A DNA stretch of 52,107 nt from Oscillospiraceae bacterium (GTDB lineage Bacteria > Bacillota > Clostridia > Oscillospirales > CAG-272): positions 1 to 52,107 of the forward strand of contig SVSG01000014.1 in assembly GCA_015064415.1 (NCBI GenBank), given 5' to 3'. The position numbers and the translations under genes were made by a program. Shown in pieces: positions 24,546 to 32,280 of this stretch. Every line of letters begins with the position of its first letter. Position 1 is the stretch's first letter. The notes beneath the pieces are model-generated. The model worked only from the letters and a program-made list of their open reading frames with translations. It did no database searches and was not told where the DNA came from.

Positions 24546-25658
24546 ATGGTCAAAACGAACATTGTGGATTGGAAGACAATCACCAACTTTGTGATCGACT
24601 CCTTTGTCGGTTACGGCATTCCCCGCGAGGACGCCATCATCTGCGCAGACGTGCTGCTGGAAAGCGACAAGCGCGGCATCGAGTCTCACGGCGTTAACCG
24701 CTTCAAGCCCGTTTACCTGGACCGCATCAAGGCCGGCATCCAGAACGCCATCACCAATTTCGAGATCATCAAGGACACCGAGACCACCGCTGTGGTCGAC
24801 GGCCATGACGGCATGGGTCAGGTCATCGGCTACAAGGCCATGAAGATGGCCATCGAAAAGGCAAAGAAATACGGCATGGGCATGGTCGTTGTGCGCAATT
24901 CCTGCCACTACGGCATCGCCGGCTACTACACCTCCATGGCCACCAAGGCAGGCTGCATCGGTCTTACCGGTACCAACGCCCGTCCCACCGTGGCTCCCAC
25001 CTTTGGCGTCGAGGGCATGTTCGGCACCAACCCCCTCACGCTCGGCGTTCCCACCGACGAGGATTTTGATTTCAACTTTGACGGCGCCACCTCTACTTAC
25101 CAGAACGGCAAGCTGGAGTACTACGCACGTATCGGCAAGGACGCTCCCAAGGGCGCACTGGTAAACCTTGAGGGCAACGCCTACGAGGGCTTCGCAGGCG
25201 ACGCGCTGAAGGCAATGGCACGCGGCGAGGCGGCTCTTTGCACCCTCGGCGGCCCCGGCGAGGAGGGCTGCGGCTACAAGGGCTACGGCTACGCCATGTT
25301 CGTTGAGCTGCTTTCCGCCGTGCTGCAGGACGGCAACTACGGCAAGGCCCTCACGGGTCTTGGCAAGAACGGTGAGAAGGTTCCCTTCCACCTCGGTCAC
25401 TTCTTCATCGCTATCGACACCGACCACTTCATGGGTGAGGACGTTTGCCGCAAGAAGGCCGGCGACATCATCCGCGAGGTCCGCGGCGCCAAGAAGGCCC
25501 CCGGTGCCGAGCGCATCTACACCGCAGGCGAGAAGGAGCATCTGATCCGTCTGTCCCGCGAATCCGGCGTGCCGATCAACGAATCCGTACAAAAAGAGAT
25601 CATCGCCGTACGCGACGAGCTGGGTCTGACGCAGTACAAGTTCCCCTGGGAGGAATAA
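24546..25658 (+). CDS. Ldh_2 (malate/L-lactate/ureidoglycolate) family dehydrogenase
   Basis: 370 residues. This NAD(P)-dependent family, with its own fold distinct from Rossmann dehydrogenases, is recognised from ESDKRGIESHGVNRF (catalytic His near 55), DGHDGMGQVIGYKAM, VVVRNSCHYGIAGYY, and GLTGTNARPTVAPTFG...MFGTNPL. It oxidises or reduces a 2-keto/2-hydroxy acid such as malate, lactate or diketogulonate. It is monocistronic, with a palindrome at its transcription start and a terminator after it. Which acid it uses cannot be told; given the uronate locus elsewhere, a keto-sugar-acid role is possible. Confidence 0.92.
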   Translation: MVKTNIVDWKTITNFVIDSFVGYGIPREDAIICADVLLESDKRGIESHGVNRFKPVYLDRIKAGIQNAITNFEIIKDTETTAVVDGHDGMGQVIGYKAMKMAIEKAKKYGMGMVVVRNSCHYGIAGYYTSMATKAGCIGLTGTNARPTVAPTFGVEGMFGTNPLTLGVPTDEDFDFNFDGATSTYQNGKLEYYARIGKDAPKGALVNLEGNAYEGFAGDALKAMARGEAALCTLGGPGEEGCGYKGYGYAMFVELLSAVLQDGNYGKALTGLGKNGEKVPFHLGHFFIAIDTDHFMGEDVCRKKAGDIIREVRGAKKAPGAERIYTAGEKEHLIRLSRESGVPINESVQKEIIAVRDELGLTQYKFPWEE

Positions 25659-25663
25659 TTCCC

Positions 25664-25698
25664 AAAAAGAAAGACGGCACCGCCGTCTTTCTTTTTTT
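25664..25698 (+). terminator. intrinsic terminator after the Ldh_2 gene
   Basis: AAAAAGAAAGACGGC / GCCGTCTTTCTTTTT with an ACC loop. Confidence 0.9.
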
Positions 25699-25756
25699 CA
25701 TAATTCGGCGCGGTGCGGCATATGGTTTACCATCTATTATAAAAGGAGAAGTGGCT

Positions 25757-27271
25757 ATGGAACAAAACAAGGGAAAAGCAAGCCGCATCCAGGTGGAAAC
25801 GATGGATAAGACCTTTCCGCTGGAGGTCACGGCCGAGTTCGTATTGCCCGATTATTACAGCGAGATCAGCCGACTTTTGTGGGTACGCCCCACCTTTTTG
25901 CCGCCCGAACGCTTTATGGGGGGAGGCAAGGCAGAGTTTTCCGGGCGCGTGATCTACGAGGTGCTTTACACCGGCCCCGACGGAGCGCTTTACGGCACGT
26001 CGCCCGAGGAAGGTTACGCTTTCTCGATACCGTTGGAGGGTTTTGCCGACATGGAGGGCGCGCAGGTCTTTGCCGCGCCCGTGATCGACGCGGTCATCAG
26101 CCGCGTGACGGGGCCGCGCAAGCTGTCCGTCCGTTGCCGCTTGCACGCGCGCGGATACGGCTATGCGGAAAAGGAAACCGAGCCCCGTTTTACGGGTATT
26201 GACGAGCAGGCACAGCTCTGCCGCCTTGGCGACACAGTGTGCGCGGGGCGCGTGATCGGCGAGGGACGGGAGGAGGCGGAGCTTTCCGACTGCATCAAAA
26301 CAGCCGAGAACGTACGGCTCATTTGCGCGCGCGGCAGCGTTTTCTTGCCGGAGGCGGTTGCGGCAAGCGACGAGGTGCGCTGTCGCGGCGAGCTGCTGCT
26401 GACGCTTCTGCTTTGCCGTGAGGGAGAGGAGGATGCCGTTCCCTTCACCCTTACCCAGCGCATCCCCTTTGAAAAAGCCATCCCGTTGGAGGGCGTTTGC
26501 CCGCATCATCACGTCTGTGCCACGGGAACGGTGGGCAAAATTGACGCCACGGTGCAGGAGGGTGAGATCGCCGTTTGCGCACAGCTCGCACTTTGCGCCA
26601 TGGCACAATGCGAGGAGGAGACGGTCATTTGCCGCGACGTCTTTTTGCCGGGCGCGGATGCCGAGTGCCGCTTCACAAGGCAAGCCGTGTGGCAGGACGG
26701 CGGATGCTGTAACCGCAACTTCTCGATCAGCGCGCAATCCCCCCTCGGCGATCTTGGGTTTGGAGAGGATTGCGAGATCCTGGACTGTGTGGCAGAGGCA
26801 GAAATTGCAGAAAAGTGCCAAGACGGTGCGAGATTTTCGCTTTCCGGCAAGCTGCAATGCCATCTGCTTTGCCACCGCGCGGGCGAGCTTTGCGCGCAGG
26901 ATGCGGCCCTCCCCTTCCGCCTGTTTTTGGAGAGCGGCGGTGAGAAAATGGACGTGGATTGCCGCGTGGCTTCCTGCCGCGCCACCATTTCGGCGGGCAA
27001 GCTGCGCGCCGATGCCGAGCTCCAGCTTGCCTTACGCGACGAGCGCCACACCGCGGTCGAGATGCTGCGCGAGGCAAGCTTCACGCCGCGCGAGAGCACA
27101 CCGCGTGCCGCCATTGAGCTTTACTACCCTGCGCCGGGTGAGCGCTTATGGGACGTGGCCAAGCGCTACGGCATCCCCCCGCAGGTGCTGGGAGACGCCA
27201 ACGCGCTGGATGCGGACGCCCCCGCCGCCGACGATTCCCTTGGCGGCAAAAAATTTCTGATCATTCCGTAA
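25757..27271 (+). CDS. SipL-like SPOCS (DUF3794) spore-coat protein with C-terminal LysM-like motif
   Basis: 504 residues, no signal peptide, start after AAAAGGAGAAGTGGCT. The N-terminal two thirds are strand-rich repeats of the SPOCS type: a first domain around 10-125 (ending VISRVTGPRKLSVRCRLHARGYGYAE), and further copies near 165-310 and 325-445. The C-terminus (about 455-504) is LysM-like: YYPAPGERLWDVAKRYGIPPQVLGDANALD...KKFLIIP. SipL of Clostridioides difficile has this layout and tethers SpoIVA to the forespore membrane during coat assembly. Its presence suggests the organism sporulates or descends from spore formers. Family is confident; identity with SipL is inferred. Confidence 0.8.
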   Translation: MEQNKGKASRIQVETMDKTFPLEVTAEFVLPDYYSEISRLLWVRPTFLPPERFMGGGKAEFSGRVIYEVLYTGPDGALYGTSPEEGYAFSIPLEGFADMEGAQVFAAPVIDAVISRVTGPRKLSVRCRLHARGYGYAEKETEPRFTGIDEQAQLCRLGDTVCAGRVIGEGREEAELSDCIKTAENVRLICARGSVFLPEAVAASDEVRCRGELLLTLLLCREGEEDAVPFTLTQRIPFEKAIPLEGVCPHHHVCATGTVGKIDATVQEGEIAVCAQLALCAMAQCEEETVICRDVFLPGADAECRFTRQAVWQDGGCCNRNFSISAQSPLGDLGFGEDCEILDCVAEAEIAEKCQDGARFSLSGKLQCHLLCHRAGELCAQDAALPFRLFLESGGEKMDVDCRVASCRATISAGKLRADAELQLALRDERHTAVEMLREASFTPRESTPRAAIELYYPAPGERLWDVAKRYGIPPQVLGDANALDADAPAADDSLGGKKFLIIP

Positions 27272-27319
27272 AAAAAAAGGCGATTACCCACCCCGTTTGG
27301 TGGGTAATCGCCTTTTTTT
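27272..27319. terminator. bidirectional terminator between convergent genes
   Basis: A stem of about 20 bp (AAAAAAGGCGATTACCCACC and its complement) with a CCGTTT-type loop, flanked by A- and T-runs. Confidence 0.93.
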
Positions 27320-27320
27320 A

Positions 27321-28160
27321 TCAGTCGGGGACCTCGGTATATTTGACCTTGTCCACCCACTCGCGCAGCCAATACTCAGAGGGGAGTCTTGCACCCATCA
27401 CGGAGTTCGCCTCAAAGATCATGCCGTCGATGCGGCCTTCCTTCAAAAGCTCCAGCGCGTAGTTGCATTGCAGCTCCATGAGTTCATTCGGCACGGGCTT
27501 GCGGTTGTAAAAGTCGTACATATAGATGCCAAGCAGCACCTTTTTGCCCTTGTACTTTTCCTCAACGCTTTCAAACCGTTCCTTCAGCTTGGGCAGATCG
27601 TCGGAATTCCAGGTCCAGAAGGAGAAGCCGTCCACGTATTTTAAGAGATCGGGGTGCGGATCCTCGTGCCAGTACCACGTGATGTAAATATCCATCGGAC
27701 GGGGTGCCGCCTTCAGATTTTCCTTGACCTCAGCCACCATCTGCGCACAGCGAAGCTTTCGCTCCTCCTCGTCCTCGATATGGTGGAAGGGGGAGGTGAT
27801 GTCATCCATAAACACACCGACAAGGTTGGGGTATTCTTCTGCCAACCGGCAGACAAACTTTTCCTCGTTTCCGGCACGGAAGCCGCCCGAGCCACAGCTG
27901 CCCCACAGCACGCGATCCATCGCGCAGAAGCTTTCCATATAGCCGTACGCATCCTTAGAAAAGGGAGCGGGCACGCCGTCGCATTGGATCATCAGAATAT
28001 TGGGGGTGTCCAGTATAAACGCGCCCTCCGCAGGGGTGATGCGAGAACGGCAGCCGTACGGTGCCGGCCCTGTTGTACCGCGCATATCGGGCAACAGCCA
28101 ACAGTCATCCTGGTGCGCTTTCACACCAAACATCCAAAATTTGTCTCTTGCAAATGCCAT
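27321..28160 (-). CDS. unrecognised cytoplasmic protein, tandem paralogue A
   Basis: 279 residues with no signal peptide. It is closely similar over its full length to the next gene upstream (28174-29007). Shared features: DKFW-x-FGV-x-AHQDD at the N-terminus, SRITPAE near 40, VGVFMDDITSPFHH around 115, ITWYWHEDPHPDLLKYVDGFSFWTWNS near 165-190, and LLGIYMYDFYNR near 215. Alternating hydrophobic strands ending in acidic or aromatic residues suggest a TIM-barrel hydrolase-like fold, with Asp/His residues in DD-x-TS-x-FH as candidate catalytic or metal ligands. I do not recognise the family. The gene has a GAAAGGAGAAGGATC site and follows its paralogue by 13 nt. Confidence 0.7.
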   Translation of the reverse strand: MAFARDKFWMFGVKAHQDDCWLLPDMRGTTGPAPYGCRSRITPAEGAFILDTPNILMIQCDGVPAPFSKDAYGYMESFCAMDRVLWGSCGSGGFRAGNEEKFVCRLAEEYPNLVGVFMDDITSPFHHIEDEEERKLRCAQMVAEVKENLKAAPRPMDIYITWYWHEDPHPDLLKYVDGFSFWTWNSDDLPKLKERFESVEEKYKGKKVLLGIYMYDFYNRKPVPNELMELQCNYALELLKEGRIDGMIFEANSVMGARLPSEYWLREWVDKVKYTEVPD

Positions 28161-28173
28161 GATCCTTCTCCTT

Positions 28174-29007
28174 TCAATCGGGAACTTCGGTGTACTTGAC
28201 CTGCTTGATCCAATCGCGCAGCCAAAGCTCGGAGGGCAGGCGCACGCCCATCGTGGAGTTTGCCTCGAAGATCATACCGTCGATGCGGCCCTCTTTGAGC
28301 AGCTCCAGCGCATAGTTGCATTGCAGCTCCATCATCTCAATGGAAACGGGTCTGCGGTTATAAAAATCGTACAGATAGATGCCCAGCAGGATCTTTTTGT
28401 CCTTATATTTTTCCTCGATCGCCTCAAAGCGCTCCTTCAAAAGCGGCAGCTCCTCGGAGTTCCACGTCCAGAATGAAATGCCGTCCACGTAATCCATCAT
28501 ACCCGGGTAGGGATCCTGATGCCAGTACCACGTGATGTAGGTGTCCAGCGGACGGGGGGCTTTTTTCAGATTTTCCTTGACCGTTTTCAGCATTTCCACG
28601 CGCAGGCGGTGACGCTCTTCCTGATCCGGCACCTTGTGGAACGCGCTGGTGACGTCATCCAAAAAGACACCCGTGATATTGGGGTACTTCTCCGCCAGCT
28701 CGCAGACGAAATCCTCCTCGTTGCCCACACGAAATCCTCCCGATCCGGCACTGCCCCACAGCACCTTCTTCATACGGTAAAAGCTTTCCATATATCCCTT
28801 CGCATCCGAGCTGAAGGGCGCGGGCTCGCCGTCACACTGGATAAACAGCACGTTCGGCACGTCCAACATAAACGCCGCCTCTGCGGGGGTGATGCGGGAA
28901 TGGAAAAAATAGGTGGGATTGGTGCCATGCACGACGGGCTTGAGCAGCACGTCATCCTGGTGCGCGCGCACACCGAAGATCCAGAACTTATCTCTTGCTT
29001 GTGCCAT
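28174..29007 (-). CDS. unrecognised cytoplasmic protein, tandem paralogue B
   Basis: 277 residues from the ATG at 29007; upstream in-frame codons lack a ribosome binding site, whereas GAAAGGAAGTTACT precedes this ATG. It shares nearly all motifs of the adjacent paralogue: AHQDD, SRITPAEAAFMLD, GSAGSGGFRVGNEE, FLDDVTSAFH, TWYWHQDPYPG, SFWTWNS and the identical C-terminal KVKYTEVPD. The two diverge most near residues 22-40 (VVHGTNPTYFFH here), a likely specificity loop. A duplication retained with high identity suggests two related substrates. The fold is probably TIM-barrel-like; the function is unknown. Confidence 0.72.
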   Translation of the reverse strand: MAQARDKFWIFGVRAHQDDVLLKPVVHGTNPTYFFHSRITPAEAAFMLDVPNVLFIQCDGEPAPFSSDAKGYMESFYRMKKVLWGSAGSGGFRVGNEEDFVCELAEKYPNITGVFLDDVTSAFHKVPDQEERHRLRVEMLKTVKENLKKAPRPLDTYITWYWHQDPYPGMMDYVDGISFWTWNSEELPLLKERFEAIEEKYKDKKILLGIYLYDFYNRRPVSIEMMELQCNYALELLKEGRIDGMIFEANSTMGVRLPSELWLRDWIKQVKYTEVPD

Positions 29008-29068
29008 AGTAACTTCCTTTCTGCCCTTGGGGCTCAAAAAGATGGGGAAAATCTTACCCCTTGCTCGT

Positions 29069-29097
29069 ATTTTAACACGAACAAGAGCGTGTGTCGA
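29069..29097 (-). promoter_or_regulatory. probable promoter for the tandem paralogue pair
   Basis: On the minus strand: TCGACA, 17 nt, TAAAAT, one mismatch from consensus in each box. Confidence 0.5.
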
Positions 29098-29140
29098 TAT
29101 GAAATCTTCCGTAAAATTATCAAAATTTTCCGTACTTGTG

Positions 29141-29182
29141 AAAAAACTTGCGCGTGTCACATAGCAACACGCGCAAGTTTTT
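29141..29182 (-). terminator. intrinsic terminator after the lipoprotein pair
   Basis: AACTTGCGCGTGT / ACACGCGCAAGTT with flanking A- and T-runs and a 9-nt loop. Confidence 0.88.
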
Positions 29183-29195
29183 CAAATAGATCGTA

Positions 29196-29753
29196 TTATT
29201 CTGTGGGTGCCACGACAGTGAAGTAGGCAACGGCCTCCAACTGCTCTTCGGGAATATAGGCGTTTTCGTCATCGGTAAAGATCCAATACGTGACGCGGAG
29301 ACGATAGGAACCGGCTTTTAAATAGGCATAATGCTTCACAACACTATCCCACACCTCGGGATCATAAAATTTCATACAGATATGACGATCCTTGCGCTCC
29401 AGCGGATCGCCGATCACTCGCTGATACAAGGGTTCTCTTTGTCCCTCGCCACGCACCTCCACCTTGTGCCACGCTCCATCCTGATAAATCTCCAATACGT
29501 CCCTTGCCTCTATACCCACCTTTACATTACTCATAGAATCCACGAAATAGTCAGAATTGTCATGCAATATATATTCCAATTCTTTCACGGGAGCGACCAG
29601 ATTTTGGCTTGTAATGCTAAGCGTTATTGCCGTATTTTGAAAGATACCATCTTCGGCAAAAAATGTGCCGTACTCGGGCTCTTGCTTACTGCAAGAAGCA
29701 AGCGAGGTCAAAAGCATAACGGCGAGCAACAATGTAAAAATCCGTTTTTTCAT
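29196..29753 (-). CDS. Ig-like-fold lipoprotein, tandem paralogue 1
   Basis: 185 residues. Signal peptide MKKRIFTLLLAVMLLTSLASC with lipobox LASC at Cys21. The mature part reads as a small beta-sandwich: YGTFF..DGIFQNTAITLSITSQNLVAPVKELEYILHD, then LEIYQDGAWHKV and AGSYRLRVTYWIF, ending FTVVAPTE. This is the pattern of bacterial Ig-like domains in exported Firmicutes proteins. It is paralogous to the gene upstream, which shares its first 12 residues, the LVAPV core and the FTVVAPTE end. Function unknown; probably a surface or envelope-stress protein. Codon use is more AT-rich than in flanking genes. Confidence 0.75.
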   Translation of the reverse strand: MKKRIFTLLLAVMLLTSLASCSKQEPEYGTFFAEDGIFQNTAITLSITSQNLVAPVKELEYILHDNSDYFVDSMSNVKVGIEARDVLEIYQDGAWHKVEVRGEGQREPLYQRVIGDPLERKDRHICMKFYDPEVWDSVVKHYAYLKAGSYRLRVTYWIFTDDENAYIPEEQLEAVAYFTVVAPTE

Positions 29754-29793
29754 AGCAAGCTCCTTTCATGGTTGTTGGGGGGCAGAACTGGGT

Positions 29794-30339
29794 TTACTCC
29801 GTGGGGGCCACGACGGTGAACTCTACGGTAGGATATATCTGAATTTCCGTCGGCATCAAGATGGGGTAGGTAACGATCAAACGATACTCTCCCGGCTCCA
29901 ATGGAAAATATTCCGCATCGGTTCCAAGCTCAAAAAACACATCTCCCTTACGGACTTTTTGGGGTCTAAAAAAGCTCCATGTATCACGATGAACACGTTG
30001 GATAACTCCCGCCGGTGCTTGCACCCACTCGCCATTTATCTTCATTTCCAAATCTTCATACACATTTTCCATGCTTTGATAACACGCTGATTCATTGTAA
30101 ATATTGTACGATAACTTCGTCACCGGCGCCACCAAGCTTTCGTTGGTAATTTCAACCGTGATAAGATCGTTTTGCAGACGTCCGTTTTCATCCGTGTAAA
30201 GCGTGCCATAATTTTTCGGTTCGGGGGGCGTTTCGTTATCGGACGGCTCAACGTTTGGCACTTCTTCGTGACACGAGAGAAAGGCACACGGGATCAAAAG
30301 TATGACGGCGAGCAACAATGTAAAAATCCGTTTTTTCAT
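29794..30339 (-). CDS. Ig-like-fold lipoprotein, tandem paralogue 2
   Basis: 181 residues. Signal peptide MKKRIFTLLLAVILLIPCAFLSC, with lipid attachment most likely at Cys23. A short acidic Pro-rich linker (EEVPNVEPSDNETPPEPK) precedes one Ig-like domain with YGTLYTDENGRLQNDLITVEITNESLVAPVTKLSYNIY, MKINGEWVQAP, and GEYRLIVTYPIL, ending FTVVAPTE as in its neighbour. The ribosome binding site and the first 36 bases of coding sequence are almost identical to those of paralogue 1, a sign of recent duplication or gene conversion. No binding partner can be deduced. Confidence 0.75.
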   Translation of the reverse strand: MKKRIFTLLLAVILLIPCAFLSCHEEVPNVEPSDNETPPEPKNYGTLYTDENGRLQNDLITVEITNESLVAPVTKLSYNIYNESACYQSMENVYEDLEMKINGEWVQAPAGVIQRVHRDTWSFFRPQKVRKGDVFFELGTDAEYFPLEPGEYRLIVTYPILMPTEIQIYPTVEFTVVAPTE

Positions 30340-30439
30340 AGCAAGCTCCTTTCGTGGTTATCGGGTGCCTCCCACGGCAAAGCCGTGGTAAAATGCCACA
30401 ATAAATAGAGTCGTCTGGGCTTTCGCTTTGTGCAATTTC

Positions 30440-30468
30440 ATTATATCATTCACAAAATCCAAAATCAA
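30440..30468 (-). promoter_or_regulatory. promoter for the lipoprotein pair
   Basis: On the minus strand: TTGATT, 17 nt, TATAAT. The rest of the 30340-30608 gap is AT-rich and holds no gene that I can see. Confidence 0.65.
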
Positions 30469-30607
30469 TATATGAATTGTAAATAATTTCCGTCACATCT
30501 TCACGTGTTCGTCACATTTCGTCTGTCTCTCGTTTACATAATCTCCCCGATCATGAAAAGGCACGCCTTATTCCTCACCCAATGTTTATGGCTCCCTTGG
30601 CAAAAAA

Positions 30608-30634
30608 GAAGGGGCAGAGCGTTTGCTCTGCCTC
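30608..30634 (-). terminator. intrinsic terminator after the GH4 gene
   Basis: GGCAGAGC / GCTCTGCC with a GTTT loop, followed on the minus strand by a T-rich run. Confidence 0.85.
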
Positions 30635-30642
30635 TCTGTGTA

Positions 30643-32016
30643 TTATTTGTAATCGGCAAGATACTTCTTGGTGCCCGCGATCATCGTGTCGAAGAGCTCG
30701 CGCTTTTCGGCGTCGGTGAGTGCCTTGATCATATTGAGGTTCTTGAACTTCTCAAAGCAGTAAGCAAGGTCACCCGAGAAGCCCGCATCCAGAATATCGT
30801 CGTTCTCGCGTGCGGCGCGGGAGATCAGCGGATAGATGCTGTCCGGCACCTTGCCCGCAAACACGGGCTGCAGCGTGCCGTCGCGGAAGGCGGCGTTGGT
30901 CTCCACGATGGTGCCGTGGGGGAGGTTGGCGATCTGCCCCTCGTTGGGTACGTTGATGTTGGTGACCATCGTGCCGAGCCCCAGCAGTGCACGGATCTGG
31001 GCAACGCCCTCCTCACCCGTGTCCTTCAGCTCCCAGGTCTCCTCACCCGAAAGCAGACGCGCGGAGCGTGCCAGACGCTCGACCAGATGGTTCTTGCGCC
31101 AGTCCACGGTGGTAAGGCCGAACATCCACTCCTTCACGCACTCCGGGGAGGCAAGGTAATCGGAATTATCCATAAACTCGGCAAGGTGGCGATCGCCTGC
31201 GGCGGCCACGTAGCCGAAGCGGCGGTACAGATCCATGCGCACGCGGGCGTTGGAGGTAAAGGAATCGTTCATCCAGTTGCCGATGCCCTTTCTGTTGTAG
31301 CCGCACTCGTAGAACTTTTCAATAAATTTATCATAGACCTTGAACAGGTCGCGGTTCTGCCAGGTGGCGCTTGTGAACCAGGTGAAGTGGTTGACGCCCA
31401 CCACGTTGACGCACACGTCCTCGCGGGGGATCTCGATGCCCTCCATCTCCTTGAGCGCGGACATCAGCAGCTTCTGCGTGCCGAACACCTCGTGGCAGCA
31501 GCCGTAGGCCTTGATCTGCGGGAACTCGCGATACAGCGCGCCCACGCAAACCGCCATCGGGTTGGTGTAGTTGATGACGTATGCCTCGGGGCAGTACTTA
31601 CGCACGTTGGCGGCGATCTCGCGCATCATGGGGATGGTGCGCAGGGCGCGGATAAAGCCGCCGGGGCCTGCGGTGTCGCCCACCGACTGCCACACGCCGT
31701 ATTTTTCGGGCGCGTGCACGTCCACCTGCATCTCGTCAAAGGTGCCGGGCAGGATGGAAACGATCACGAAATCCGCACCCGTCATGGCCTCCTTTGCCGT
31801 TTCCACGGCCTTGTAGGTCCAGCCCTTGCCGTCGATCTTATTGCCGATCACCTCGTTATGCTGTGCGGCCTCGAAATCAATATCGTAAAGGTAGACCGTG
31901 CCCGAAAGGTCGGTCGCCTTTTTCAGGTCGTTCATCAGCGTCCACGCCCAACCGCGCGAGCCGCCGCCGATGTATGCCAGCTTCAATTCTTTCACACAAC
32001 CGTTTTCAAAAAGCAT
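30643..32016 (-). CDS. glycoside hydrolase family 4 (NAD- and metal-dependent), possible alpha-galacturonidase
   Basis: 457 residues. GH4 enzymes cleave glycosides by an NAD-assisted redox mechanism with a divalent metal. The NAD loop IGGGSRGW is at 16-23, followed by LYDID (residues 43-47), YTNPMAV at 150-156, and metal ligands in GCCHE (Cys174) and VNHF (His210). The start has ACGGAGGCAATTT. It is divergent from uxaB-uxaA-uxaC, so an alpha-galacturonidase role (as in Bacillus LplD) releasing galacturonate for that pathway is likely; an alpha-glucuronidase or alpha-glucosidase is the alternative. Cytoplasmic, acting on imported oligosaccharides. Confidence 0.87.
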   Translation of the reverse strand: MLFENGCVKELKLAYIGGGSRGWAWTLMNDLKKATDLSGTVYLYDIDFEAAQHNEVIGNKIDGKGWTYKAVETAKEAMTGADFVIVSILPGTFDEMQVDVHAPEKYGVWQSVGDTAGPGGFIRALRTIPMMREIAANVRKYCPEAYVINYTNPMAVCVGALYREFPQIKAYGCCHEVFGTQKLLMSALKEMEGIEIPREDVCVNVVGVNHFTWFTSATWQNRDLFKVYDKFIEKFYECGYNRKGIGNWMNDSFTSNARVRMDLYRRFGYVAAAGDRHLAEFMDNSDYLASPECVKEWMFGLTTVDWRKNHLVERLARSARLLSGEETWELKDTGEEGVAQIRALLGLGTMVTNINVPNEGQIANLPHGTIVETNAAFRDGTLQPVFAGKVPDSIYPLISRAARENDDILDAGFSGDLAYCFEKFKNLNMIKALTDAEKRELFDTMIAGTKKYLADYK

Positions 32017-32103
32017 AAATTGCCTCCGTAATTTTAAGTTGCCTTCATTTTATCACACTTGCCGCACACTTGATATAAGAATATTGCCCTTTTGTATGCG
32101 TTA

Positions 32104-32182
32104 TTGTAAAATATTGCGATTTCTTTGCTTTTTTCAAAAGAAAAGAAGTGACATTTTGCATTTTGGCGGCAATATTTTACAA
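32104..32182. promoter_or_regulatory. inverted-repeat operator pair between GH4 and uxaB
   Basis: A perfect 14-bp inverted repeat, TTGTAAAATATTGC at 32104-32117 and GCAATATTTTACAA at 32169-32182, lies in the divergent region. The core GCAATATT recurs at 32198-32205 and, in reverse, around 32080-32090. Neither flanking gene has a good -35 box, so an activator binding these sites is likely. Confidence 0.6.
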
Positions 32183-32280
32183 AAGAGCCGCAGATAGGCA
32201 ATATTGTACTATCTTTTGGGGGCGTTTTGTATTACAATAAAAATGGAAATTTGTTCCCCTATCAATTTACAAGGAAAACG

